This document shows, one piece after another, positions 11,901-28,800 of a DNA stretch of 64,000 nucleotides. This stretch comes from Polydactylus sextarius (taxonomy: Eukaryota > Chordata > Actinopteri > Polynemidae), in contig CM028907.1 of assembly GCA_016801845.1 (NCBI GenBank), positions 23,624,598 to 23,688,597 of the forward strand. Direction: 5' to 3'. The position numbers and the translations under genes were made by a program. The notes under the pieces were generated by a model. The model did no database searches. It was not told the origin of the DNA and saw only the letters and a program-made list of their open reading frames with translations. Position 1 is the stretch's first letter; the number at the start of each line of letters is the position of its first letter.

Positions 11901-14900
11901 TGTTGTTACATGACTATGATCTCCTATGTAATGAATCATATTAGTTATAATTATACAGTAATAATAAAATATATAACACAAAGTACAATTATACAAAAAG
12001 ACAGAACAGTTTGGGTTATATAAAGCATCCAAACCTCACACTGTCTTATTATTATTTAGAGGATCAGTTCAGATTTACACCTTATAACAGATGTCAGCAT
12101 CAAATATGTTGTTGATATGTGCTGATAAAGAAACTTGTGCTGATTTAGAAATGGTTTCATTGCTGTTTATCCAGCAGGGACCGCAGGTGAACTCCTCCTA
12201 TATATTATTTATATATACAAAAACAATTATCTGTATTAGAGATGGCCCAACAAACTGTAGAAGAAAAATATTAGCTCATGTGTCCATATCAGGATGTTTT
12301 TACTCATACATACATAAAATTAGCACATCAGGCACCAAAACTCAAGTGTCAGTGAGGTCCAACAGACAATATGTCATTTTATTCATGACCAAGATTTAAT
12401 TTGTACTGCACAAACCACTGTATCTGAAAACATGCAGTACAAACAAAACTCCTGTTTACCTTTTTTTATAACAACAACAATGTAACGTGAACCTGATAAA
12501 TAAGTATGTATAAAACGTTAAGATTTAACATCCTTGAAATAAAAATAAATCATGATCTGTTTTGCTCTCCTGACTTTCTTGTGTGATCCCTCCTGAGTCA
12601 TGTGACACTGATATTATAGCAGCGGCAAAGCACTTTCTTTGCCATTTTTGAAATTTGAAAGTACATCAGTGGTCCCTGTTCTTCTTCTGCTATGTAGCCA
12701 AGACAGTGACTGTTGAGGGCAAGATCTAACGATTTTTAAACTATTAAACACTGATACAGAGACTGAGTAAGATCAATGATTCATGTATGTGTAAAATCAC
12801 ACAGAGAAACAGAGAGTTAACTGCTATAAACCTGTTCCTCGTCTCCAGCGCCGTCATGTCCAGAGGCTCCATGAACTTGCAGTTCAGCTGCAGTTTTCTG
12901 CGGTACATGCTCTCCAGCTCAGCCATGGTGCGGAGGTGGGCCTTCTTCAGCTCCTCCAGCTTGCCGTAGTACTCCTCGTTGGAGAAGAAGATGCCGCTGA
13001 TGTCGATGTGGTCTCCTGCTGCTCTGTTGTCGCTCATCAAGTGAGGGCCGCCCTTCGCCAGGTAATCCTCGTCACAGAAGTCAGAGCCTGAGTCGTCGTA
13101 CTCCAGCTGAAAACAACAGTTTTTCAACAAGAGGAACAATAGTAGACTTCGCCAGGGATGATGTTATCACTTTTTGTCTCAGCTCCTCATTTGTATACTA
13201 CAAATATCAACGCCACCTCAACTTCTCCATCACAGAGTTCATTATTTGATGTCAAAGGCATAGAGTGCCATTGTTATATATGTAGGTCTTCCAGGGCTGC
13301 AGTTTTCATAACTTATACACCTGATCCACTGAAAACAAGTGACCTCATTCAAACTTCAACAGTATCGCAACTAATGAGACAGATTTGGTCCGAAACATTA
13401 ATTTCATGAAATCTGTGTTGTTGTTTTTGTTTGTTACATAACCTGCACACTTTTTCACACAGACATGTAAATTCACATATAATGCCAGAGAAGGCGTGGT
13501 TACACATGGAACTGATCACATGACTCTAATGTTATCCCTTATTGCTGAAAAGCGATGCTATACAACCATCCCTATTGTTACAACCTTCCCCAGTCTCTCC
13601 TACGTGACTGGACTGTCCAAAAGCCACCGTTAGATTTATTGTTTTAGTTGTTGTTGAGAAAACTTCATGACGGTTTCACCTGAAGAGTTCAAGATAAGCT
13701 TCATGCAAAGAAAGGTCACATTAACACTGACATTTTTCTACAGAAGCACCTTTTTTTTAAATTGTGTGTTCATATTTCCTGTATTTTCTCTTTGTACCTT
13801 AATAAAGGGACAGAAAATTGAACATAAATGGTCATCAAAACTTTGCTAAAACAGTAAAGTTAGCGGTGAGACGTTTTAAGCACTTTAAGCACTAGCACTT
13901 GTGCTAAAACACTCAAACAATGCATCTGGTTTGTCCAATGTAATTAAATTAATGTAAATTAAATTAATCAAAGCTGTTGTAGATAATAGTTTGTGTTTTA
14001 TATCTTCAGGTTGTTGTGTTTATCCAGCAGGTCTGGCGTTGCCCTGCTCAGTGGCCCTCAGGCTCCTCCAGGACCTCGACTAATCCTATTATCCTGCTAC
14101 AGCAGCGACATGGGCCATATGGCAGCTTAGCATGAAGGAGCTCAATTAACACACACCCTGCATCAAGTGTGTGGCCGCTCATAGTATCATCAAAGTGTGT
14201 GTCGACTGCTTCACAGAGAACAGGATGACTTTATCCTCAGGATCATTTAAATGTTTGTGATCATCAAGTGACGTCTGATAATCTGGTCAGGATGGAAATC
14301 CAGAAATAGTAGGACCAATAAATGACACAGGTCGTATCCTCTCCACCACAGGAAGTGACCTGAAACTGTCAGCAGCCTGTTAACACAACAAGATCACACA
14401 CTGGGTCTGGTTTGTTCCAAAAACAGCATTTAAACTTAATAAATCAACTAATTTTCAATGCAGTAAAGTGTAGAAACACTTTAAACTCAATGTTTCAACC
14501 CTGACTGTGTTGAATTACAGGTCAAACCTTAAAGTACAGAGACTTGAACTCACATATGTGGTGCCTGAGTTTGGTCACAGATCTCTTTTGAATATCATAC
14601 AAGCAGTAAAGGTTTGTTTAGTCATAAAATTATTGAAAAAAAAAAGTTTCATTTAACAGTAATTTTAATAAGACAGTGGCGATTTCCTTCACTATGGTTT
14701 AATAAACAATATTAAAAGTAATTAATATATGATCTAAATGCTAATTATTTGTTTGTTCTTGACATTTAATAACTAAATTGTGTATTTAGATCTAGTGAGG
14801 CCTACTTCAGTGTTGTTGGAATGTAATTTAACTCACTAATAGTAAATAATTTTAGTTTACCTCCTTCTCGTAGTCCCGGTTATCCATCTGAGCCGTAGCC

Positions 14901-15016
14901 GTGTACGGCAGGACTCCCTCCCGCTCGTACGACGCTAACGGCGCCTTGGTCTGCGGGTCCACCGGCGTTTTTAAACACGACGTGACAAGGACGTTTGTCC
15001 GGTGGGCGCTCGCCAT
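8907..15016 (-). CDS. fam161a: FAM161A, ciliary/centrosomal microtubule-associated protein
   Basis: Seven coding exons: 15016-14861, 13106-12832, 11722-10526, 10265-10098, 10012-9913, 9822-9683 and 9189-8907 (stop TAA 8909-8907). They total 2319 nt in frame, 772 aa, somewhat longer than the human protein (660-716 aa). The start is MASAHRTNVLV. The 1.2-kb third exon carries the basic, coiled-coil-prone FAM161 (UPF0564) region, continued by charged helices (RKTLEQRRKAEEEEERWKEQ) over the next exons. The C-terminal exon is extremely acidic and ends in a run rich in Asp, Glu and Ser. In mammals FAM161A localises to the photoreceptor connecting cilium and centrioles, and loss causes retinitis pigmentosa. 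Identity rests on the core domain and on its position between xpo1 and cct4, as in human. Exon borders all obey GT-AG. Confidence 0.93.
11723..12831 (-). other. fam161a intron 2, no genes seen
   Basis: AT-rich intron. Open frames here are short and lack homology. Intron 1 (13107-14860) is likewise without recognisable features. Confidence 0.7.
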
Positions 15017-15200
15017 GACTCACTTTATCACACTTTATTTCAAAAAATAAAACAAAAAAAAGTAAGTCGAACTGTTACGTTAATCCAACATGGTGGACGG
15101 TCTCTTGGTAGCGACGGTAACCAGACAACAGGTGAGCTCCTTAGCAACCGAGCCGCGCTTGAGCCGGCACGAAACCGGAAGTGATGCTTCACATTAAAAG
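15017..15200 (-). promoter_or_regulatory. fam161a: fam161a 5' UTR/promoter with ETS site
   Basis: GC-rich stretch just upstream of the fam161a ATG. It contains an ACCGGAAGTG ETS-type motif at 15174-15183 and a GGTAAC half-site near 15116-15121. RFX X-box elements of ciliary genes contain such half-sites, but I see no complete X-box. Regulation is inferred from motifs only. Confidence 0.4.
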
Positions 15201-15627
15201 TCGCATCATGATAATTTGACAAATAAAACCTAGAAATGTATTTCGTCTGTTATCAGATTTTAATGATTTAATACTAAACTTAAAAATCAAAAAAAACATT
15301 TCTAGGAGTTTAAATTCAGCTGCTCAACATACATTATAGTAAATATATCATTAATATCTATCTTAGTGTTTAATTAAATTTAATCCTTTTTGTGGTGCTG
15401 CATAGTTTCATAAATTGCATTTTGGTAATTTGGCAATTTTTTTATTTTCATGTCAATAAAGCATCTGTAATTAGAATTAGAATTAGAGAATAGAATTAGA
15501 ATTATTAAAACTACAGAAGCTTTTTTGTTGTGACTTTATATTAGATTTAAAAACAAGGATTAATTTCAATTAATTACTTAATAAAGTTCCATTCAAGAAA
15601 AACCCACTTGCTTACTCTATACACACA

Positions 15628-15628
15628 C

Positions 15629-15680
<52 letters not shown>
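15628..15680. repeat. (AT)n(AC)n compound microsatellite
   Basis: Alternating AT followed by AC dinucleotides, lying between the cct4 3' end and the fam161a promoter. The rest of this spacer (15200-15940) is AT-rich with no gene signal. Confidence 0.9.
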
Positions 15681-15961
15681 CTCATTATGTCTTTTGTACT
15701 TGTCAACTTGAGCTGATTTTCTTGTGAGTCCTATTTCTATTCTTGTATGTTTGTTCAGACAAGTCGGTGATGTAATGTCGTAATTATACTGCCTTGTTAT
15801 TGCTTAAAATAAGCATAAAAACACTAAAAATAGACTCTGGCCTAGATATTAAAACTAAGTTCAGATATTCAATCGCTTGTCAAACAACAATTTCACTGTT
15901 CAAAAAGAAAAAAAAGAATCAGACAGGCAGCAGCTGGAGTGTCAGCAAAAAAACAGCCTTT

Positions 15962-15967
15962 TTTATT
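15962..15967 (-). terminator. cct4: cct4 polyadenylation signal
   Basis: AATAAA on the minus strand (TTTATT on plus), 121 nt past the cct4 stop codon. It implies a short 3' UTR of about 140 nt. Confidence 0.65.
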
Positions 15968-16087
15968 AAATTATGCAACGTAACAACTACAGTGGAAATC
16001 TGAACAGACTGATGTCGACAGAGTCCTCTGATCCCTCACAGTACGAGCAGGCTTTGTGACAGAACTCACTGGACAGACTCAAATCTC

Positions 16088-19000
16088 TTATCGGGTGTTA
16101 ACCTGCAACAACAAAACATTTAAGTCAGTTAGGCTGTAAAGTAAATCAACTGTGATCAGATATTTTGTAAAACTCCATGGTTGGAAGTGTGGAGTCATAC
16201 CACGTCGTCAATCTTGAGGATACTGCGGACTGTCTCTGTGGCCAGGGTCAGAGCGCTGATGGAGACCAGCAGCGGCTGCACCACCAGCTCCTCCAGGATG
16301 TTGGAGATTCCTCCCTGTCATGGACACACACAGGGAACCAGTCAGAAGCAGAAAACTGACAGCCTTATCTCACGTCAACAGGTAACCACGGTTACCACAG
16401 CGACAGAGCGGGGAGTCGACCCACCTTGCGGACATTGATGCCGGCCATCCTGTCTCCCTGGGCGTGCCTGTTGCGGAGCTCCGTCACCGTGGAGATGGGG
16501 TTTAAACCAGCGTTCTCGGCCAGCGTAGAGGGGATGACCTCCAGGGCGTCGGCATATGCACGCACGCAGTACGCCTCCATGCCGCCCAGAGTGCGAGAGT
16601 ACTCAGCCAGACGCACGGCCAGCTCGATCTCTGGAGCACCGCCGCCAGCAATCAGAGCCCTGAGGGAAGAAAGAGGTTTGAAGAAAAACACAAACAGACG
16701 TGTAATATGTTTGGCCAGTTTCTTCCAAAGCGTAATACATTATAAATTACTAGTTACTGTTGTTTCAAAGTAATTCCTTACATTACAATATTACTGTCTC
16801 TAAATTGTAATGTTTCATGACCCCTGAATTACCAACATGTAGTTTACTGCAGCTCATTCTACATCCAGTGGAGGGCGATGTGGTGCAGCATAAAGACTGT
16901 ATGCCCTTAAGGTTATTAATAACATTATCAGTAACAGAACTGGTGCAATGAGGGCCCACGGAGCAATACAAGTAACAATCACAGCCAGAATCACAAAGAA
17001 ACAAAGTCTGGTGAAATTATTATTTTTCTCTTCTCAGTTAGCAGAGTACTGCACCGCTCTAGATGTTTCTTTAAACTGCTCGTACTATTTGATGTAGAGA
17101 GTTCTGTTTTACACAGAGATTGAACTTGACTATCATGTTCTTGTCCTTCTCTCTGACCAACTGTAAATACTAAGAGTATCTTCATCTCATAGCTATGTGC
17201 CATCCTCTGTCATTCTAACCATCCTCCAGCAACAGGAAACAGAATTGTTCATTTGATCCAAAGGTCTCGTGAAACAAAACACCACTACACTTCAGGTAAT
17301 TAACTGTTGTAATAAGCATTTCTGAGAAAAAGTAACAAGTATATTATTACTGAAAATGTATTGGTAATGACTTATATCACTGTGTTACAGTAAAAAGTAA
17401 TACGTTACTATAATTGCATGAAACACTTACAATAATGTACAAAGTCTGTCTGTTCAGGTATTTGAGTAATTTCCAGCATTTCTGGGATGAATAACATGTG
17501 TGAATGCTCCGCCACCAAGTTGCTGTGACAACCAGGAGAAACAAAAGGCGGAGCTTTCCACATTCCTATTCCTCTGTTTGTTACGCTCAAACATGGAGAA
17601 ACGATGCAGGAGCGCCTTTGTCAGAGGGAACCTGGACAAACAGCGAGTGTTTCATCTGTGAGACGAGTGACTGACCTCTTCTTGACCAGGCAGCGGATGA
17701 CACACAGGGCGTCGTGGATGGAGCGCTCCGCCTCTTCGATCACCAGCTTGTTGGAGCCTCGGACCACGATGCTCACCGTCTTGCCGGGGCTGGTGCAGCC
17801 TGTGATCTGTGAAGAGCAGCAACAGGTTTAGATAGATAGATAAATAGATGAATACTTTATTAATCCCAAAGGGAAATTAAGGCAAAAAGAGAACAAAAAA
17901 AGTGTGTCAGTGATGTTTGTTCTTTCTAATCAGACTCGTACCTTGACCAGTTTGCCGGAGCCGTCCAGGTTGACCTCCTCCGCCAGCTCTGCTGTGCCGA
18001 GCATCTCTGGAGTGAAGTGGTCGATGTGGGCGATGGGCTTAGTGCCAATAGTCTGAAGGGAAGCAGAAAAACACATGATGATGAGGTTTCTACCGACATA
18101 TGAGCAGGAAAACCTTGTGACGACGTCGCTCACCTTGCAGATGAACTCAATGTCCTCCCTCTCGATGTCTTTCACCACCATGATCTTCATTTTGTTGAGG
18201 AAGTGCAGCGCCAGGTCGCTCAGAGCGTCTCTGTCATAAGACGTTGTTCGTCATTAGTACCAGACAGGTTAAACAGAAACCAGGCTGTGTCCTCTTGTGT
18301 GTGTTTGTACCTGAGGATGGACTTCTGGATGAGCAGCATGTTGCAACCAGCCTTCTTTATCTGTTTCACCAGGTTCAGGATGTAGGAGCGCTCCTCCCGC
18401 AGCACACGGTCCATCTGGGCGTAGTCTGAGACCACAATCTGGTTGTCCATCTGCAGCCGCCACACAAAAAAACACAACCGATCAGGAAAGAAAGGACCAA
18501 GGCGGTGACAGGACAGACTCAGATTTAATATTATAAATACAGATATTTAATCAGAAGACTCACGTCAGTTTTGGGAGGAGAGAGACAGAACTGAATCAGG
18601 CCAATCTTGGCTTTTTCAACGCGGGTCACACCAGTGTTGGCCACCCTCTGCGTCAGCACCAGACCATCCACCAGCTCACAGTCGTCGATGGTCCCACTGA
18701 AAACACACAAACATCATTTTCATCATCAGTTTAAAGCCATGTTAAAAATACAGTCGTTGATGACGTCAATGTATCACAACTCACCCGAGCTTCTTGATGA
18801 TTTTGATGTCCTGCAGGTCGACACCGGTGGCAGTTGCTGGGTCAATGACTCTCATGACGGCGTCCACGCTCATGGGCGCCAGCAGGCTGGAGTACTGTGA
18901 CACCACCTTGGAGCACAGTGACGTGGTGGCGCTGTTGAGCAGTGTCTCACGGTCACTGAGCTGCACCGGGCGGCTCATGGCCGTCAGCACCTCCACGGCC

Positions 19001-20701
19001 TTATCCACGGCCTTCTGGAATGACTCCGAGATGGTGGTGGGGTGGATGCCTGGTGGATGAGAGGACACGTTAACACAGATCAACAGATTTATTAATATGA
19101 GTCTGAAGATGAATCTATGACACTAATTTCCACTAGAGATGCACTGATGGAAAACTTCTGGGTTGATACCAATTTTTAAAATAAGAGTTTGGCCAATACC
19201 CAAAATATACAGATAGCATTTTTCATTTTGGTGATGTTATGTTCTGTTCTTATTTATAAGAGAGAGAAACAAAGAAATCAAATATTTTAAAGTAACTCAG
19301 TCCATCATTACACTACATTGATGATCATATGTAGTGTAGTAGAGATGGTTTAATAAGTCTGAGATGGTGTGATCCTCCACAGTTTCACCTTCCTCTGTCA
19401 TACTACAGTCGTGTTCACACTCTTGAGTATGTTGCTGCTGCTGTCTGAGTCTGAACGTCCGACCAGAAACAACCACATCAGACGCTGACGTCAGAGAATT
19501 CACTCTCATTTATCAAACACAAACATAAAAAACAGGTGGCTTGTGCATCTGCATAACCCTGCATCTGTTTTATCATTTCATGCAGGTCTCACCTCTCTGC
19601 AGCAGCTTGGAGCAAGCATCCAACAGAGCTCCAGCAATCACAACCACTGAGGTGGTGCCGTCTCCAGCCTCAATGTCCTGGGCTTTGGACAGTTCAACCA
19701 GCTGAAAAACACAAACATTTCAAATCAAATAAGGAAAAACAAAAAAAAAAAATCATGTAATATCATCCAAAAGCAAAAACATCAAAAGGTTTGAGGAAAC
19801 AGAGGATGATGAATTTTGTCACGTACCATTTTGGCAGCTGGGTGGAGCACCTGCATCTGCTTCAGGATGGTGGCTCCGTCGTTGGTGATGGTCACATCAC
19901 CCTTCTCATCCTGGATCTGAAACAAGCATCACATAACAACTTCTGCTTAAAAAACATTCATGTGACCAGGAAGCTCAGTATAGTTAAAACCTTAAGCCAG
20001 AAATCTTAATTCACTGACCATCTTGTCCATGCCTTTGGGTCCCAGACTCGTTCTGATGGCATCTGCAACAGCTGTAAAACACACAGAGGAAGAACGATGA
20101 CGATGACATCAGAGAAACTAAAACCTTCATATCAAACAGTACTGCTGCAGATGATGAATGTGCATGCTTCAGGGACAGGATGAAGAAGATAATGATAAAA
20201 CTAACAAGGTGTTAAGTGATTGAAGGCGACTTCCTGTATCTGCTTATATTCAACACAAATGTACCAAGTCATTTGCATGTCAGCCTCTGGCCTTATATAG
20301 TGACCAGCCTGAGATTGTGTTGAGTCATGAGCATCAAACTGTCAAAAAAATCTCTAAATTGTCAAGTCATGTTGCTTCAAACTGACTTTTGTGGCAGGTT
20401 TCTGTAGTCTAAATAGATTAATATGGATCGAATTTATTACATTATTAAACAACCATTATCTCGTCTTTATATATGAATTAAATTAAGACTACTCAATAAG
20501 GTTTCGTCCAGCCCAGAGTTTTAAATTGATGTTCTGCGGTTCCGGATAATAAAGGCTTAAATTAGCATTAGCATTTAGTGTACCTTTAGCAGCAGAGATG
20601 TTACTGAACCGAATCTGGGCCGGCTTGTCGCGGTCCACATACGCCCCTCCTTTGTTTTTGCCTCCGGTTGAGGCTTTTGGTGCCGCCATCGCTTCGGGCA
20701 T
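16088..20701 (-). CDS. cct4: T-complex protein 1 subunit delta (CCT4)
   Basis: Delta subunit of the eukaryotic group II chaperonin TRiC/CCT, which folds actin, tubulin and many WD40 proteins in the cytosol using ATP. Exons: 20701-20584, 20071-20019, 19916-19827, 19701-19593, 19049-18785, 18696-18564, 18450-18311, 18230-18134, 18052-17942, 17806-17676, 16659-16425, 16314-16201 and 16102-16088. They total 1611 nt in frame, 536 aa (human 539). Visible family motifs are the nucleotide-binding TSLGPKGMDKM and GDGTTSVV. The apical-domain region and the C-terminal [21 protein letters not shown] are nearly identical to human. The last coding exon is only 15 nt (VNTR-stop). I take the ATG at 20701, giving MPEAMAAPKAS; the codon just upstream is GTG. 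The gene is divergent from pus10. Confidence 0.98.
16735..17420. mobile_element. Decayed hAT-like element in cct4 intron
   Basis: The intron between exons 17806-17676 and 16659-16425 carries terminal stretches built from TTACTAGTTACTGT-like and ACAGTAAAAAGTAATACGTTAC-type sequence in inverted orientation. Between them, on the minus strand near 17040-17130, a short open frame reads LCKTELSTSNSTSSLKKHLE. This resembles the BED zinc finger at the N-terminus of hAT transposases. There are no further transposase domains, so it is a deletion derivative. Confidence 0.55.
17828..17885 (-). mobile_element. 3' tail of a teleost LINE
   Basis: On the minus strand this reads as a short LINE-type tail: TTTCCCTTTGGGATTAATAA, then AGTATTCATC, then ATCT repeats. 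Such tails are common for fish non-LTR elements of Rex1/L2 type. Only the last ~50 nt are present, in the cct4 intron directly next to the exon at 17806. The family assignment is tentative. Confidence 0.5.
19130..19245. repeat. MITE-like fragment in cct4 intron
   Basis: Contains GAGATGCACTGATGGAAAAC followed by TTGATACCAATTTTT and GGCCAATACC. This resembles the dispersed fish repeats that start with a 'GATGCACCGAT ... GGCCGATACC' signature. It is degenerate, and termini were not established. Confidence 0.35.
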
Positions 20702-21000
20702 CACAACTTTATAGTCGATGTGAAATGTTAAGAGAAGTGTTCAGAACCGGACTGATGAACCTCGGCGACAAAACACCGTGGTTCGGCTTCGGATGGACTC
20801 AGATTCTGGTACTCCCACCCGGTCCCGGTAAGAAGCTTCCAGAGCCACGGGCTGCTGCAGTCGAAGAAGGACCCGGCTGTCAAACTGCCCGGCGACTGAA
20901 GATGACGTAGGCAGGCGGGAAGTGTCAATTACCGATGCGACAGGATGAATTTAAATTTAATTATTAATTTAATTCTGTAAAAATAGTTACACATTTACAT
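20702..21000. promoter_or_regulatory. Shared promoter region between cct4 and pus10
   Basis: The cct4 start codon (minus, 20701) and the pus10 gene (plus) diverge from a GC-rich stretch at about 20710-20930. No TATA box is seen. The pus10 ATG is at 21945, so pus10 probably has a non-coding first exon here and a 5' UTR intron. The region 21000-21944 holds no other gene; it shows a GTTAGC/GCTAAG motif near 21310. Confidence 0.5.
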
Positions 21001-21944
21001 ATATGTGACCTTTTACTAAAATATAAGTAAATTAGGCTATTGTGGAATTCACTAATAACTGAATTTTAATGTTATGTGGAGATCAGCCGATCTGGATCGA
21101 TTACTTTTGTCTTTTAGGGCTGAAACAGCAGAGAAGAAGCTTTTGGATGAACATGCAAACAGAGAACTGAGCCCAGTCTGCTCTCTTTACCACATATATT
21201 TGTGAATTAACCATTTCTCTGTTAGGTAGGTTTGTTTGTTGTTGTTTAGCAGCAGGTCACTGTATTGTTCGTTTTCACGTTCTCTCACTGTGGCTCTTAA
21301 ACGCTCAGTGTTAGCTAAGTTAGCTTAGCAGTCCTCAGGGTCTCATGCTTTAGCACTGAACACAGTAGTTGTACATTTGACAGCAGTGTTTACAGCAGTT
21401 GTACACCTACATTGCACCACTGCTCTTGGTCAGGTGTGTTCTAAACACAGATTTACAGATGATATACTATTTAGATAGAGTGTGTGTATATTTTGTGTTT
21501 TCACAGTAAACAAATAATTAAAGAAAATATGTTGAACCAGCAGTGGAATATAAGTGTTGCAGACACTGGATATTTAAGGTTTTTAAACGTTGCAGTGGAC
21601 TGTTTATTAACAACAGGGGACAGCTTTATTTATCCGCTCTGATCATTGCTGTTTGTATTTTGTCATAAATATATATATCATAAAGTCATTTTTCTCTGAT
21701 GCAGAAACATCTGTAGGAGCTGCTGTCAGTCCACATCTTGTCCTGGTTGATTTATCGGTCAGACTCCAGTGAGTAAGTCCTTAAAACTTACTGCTAAGTT
21801 GAAATACGTTCTGTAAACACATTCACATTAACATCAACATGGACAGATGCATTGTTAACTTTTAAATGTGCAGTTATAAACATAACCACCTCCTTTAATT
21901 TTGACTGATCTGTTGAACCTGTGTCTTGGAGGAATCCTTCAGTC

Positions 21945-27851
<5,907 letters not shown>

Positions 27852-28240
27852 GTGAAGTTGTTGTGGATTCGAGAGGCCGCGGGTTCAATCTCACTGAGGC
27901 TGGAAGCAAGCAAGCAGCAAGGTGTACTGTATATGGCATCCACAACATCTGAAACCGAAAATGTCAGTGGTGTAAATGCCACCTGGACATGAACAGGAAG
28001 GTCACATAATCCTGCTGTTGCTCTAGGAGACCTGGTCTGTTTAGATTTTGGTTCTGGATTTGCCTTTTCCAGTCAAACATGGCTGCATCTTTAGTTGGGT
28101 CAGTGTAAAACATTGTATAGTGACCTGGTTCTGTTGAGACAAACTGATCTACAACAAGACTGTAAGTTTGTAGAGATTATAGCAGGCGTGTAAATCTGTA
28201 TTTTTTTTTTAATTGTGTGAATAAAAAATGGAAAAACGGC
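27852..28240 (+). other. pus10: pus10 3' UTR with AATAAA at 28220
   Basis: A polyadenylation signal AATAAA is at 28220-28225, about 370 nt after the stop. Near 27875-27895 the UTR contains GCGGGTTCAATCTC, which resembles a tRNA B-box and hints at an old SINE fragment; this is weak. Confidence 0.6.
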
Positions 28241-28384
28241 TTCTCTTTATCATGTTATTTCAATAACAAAAGGACAAAAAAAACCCATTTTGTATCCATA
28301 TTTCCACAATTTAAATTCATAAATACGAGGGAGGTTGTCAATTTAGAGGTGATTTATGTAAAGTTTCTCAGTGATGTGAGTTAT

Positions 28385-28800
28385 TTTGCCAGCTTTAGTG
28401 GAGGATAACCTTGCTAACTTCATAAGTGGCTTGCCAGCTAGCATTCTAGTTCCAGGAGGCTTCCTGGTTAGCCTGCTAACTTTCATAGAGACTAGCTGGT
28501 TAGCATGATAATGTTGGTTGAGGATTGCCAGTTAGTTTACTAACATCAGTAGAGTCTTGCTGGTTAGTATGCTAACTTCTAGCCAGCTAGCCAGTTAGTT
28601 CATGATTGGGTGGGGTGGGACTTCACCTGCTCAAGATTGCAGCGCTGGGAGATTTTGGCTTTGTTGTTGCTCATTGGGAGAAAGTGTCAGGGTGTCAGCC
28701 ATCTTTACATCGTGATACACACTAGACTCATAAGTAAACAGTTGTTGATGCTAATGTTAGCTAAGTAGCAATAGCAAAAATGTACAAATCGCACCTTTAA
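28385..28800. repeat. GCTAAC-rich repeat cluster between pus10 and akt3
   Basis: Several imperfect units with TTAGC...GCTAAC cores (GCTAGCATTC, GGTTAGCCTGCTAAC, GGTTAGCATGATAA, GGTTAGTATGCTAAC) recur at about 55-65 nt spacing. They are followed by GTAAACAGTTGTTGATGCTAATGTTAGC and ending CACCTTTAA. The end matches dispersed copies near 31000-31075, 40830-40880 and 42590-42655. Confidence 0.6.

Noticed and set aside
27870..27900. Possible tRNA B box (GGTTCAATCTC) in the pus10 3' UTR
   Set aside because: No matching A box at the right spacing and no cloverleaf; at most an old SINE fragment.
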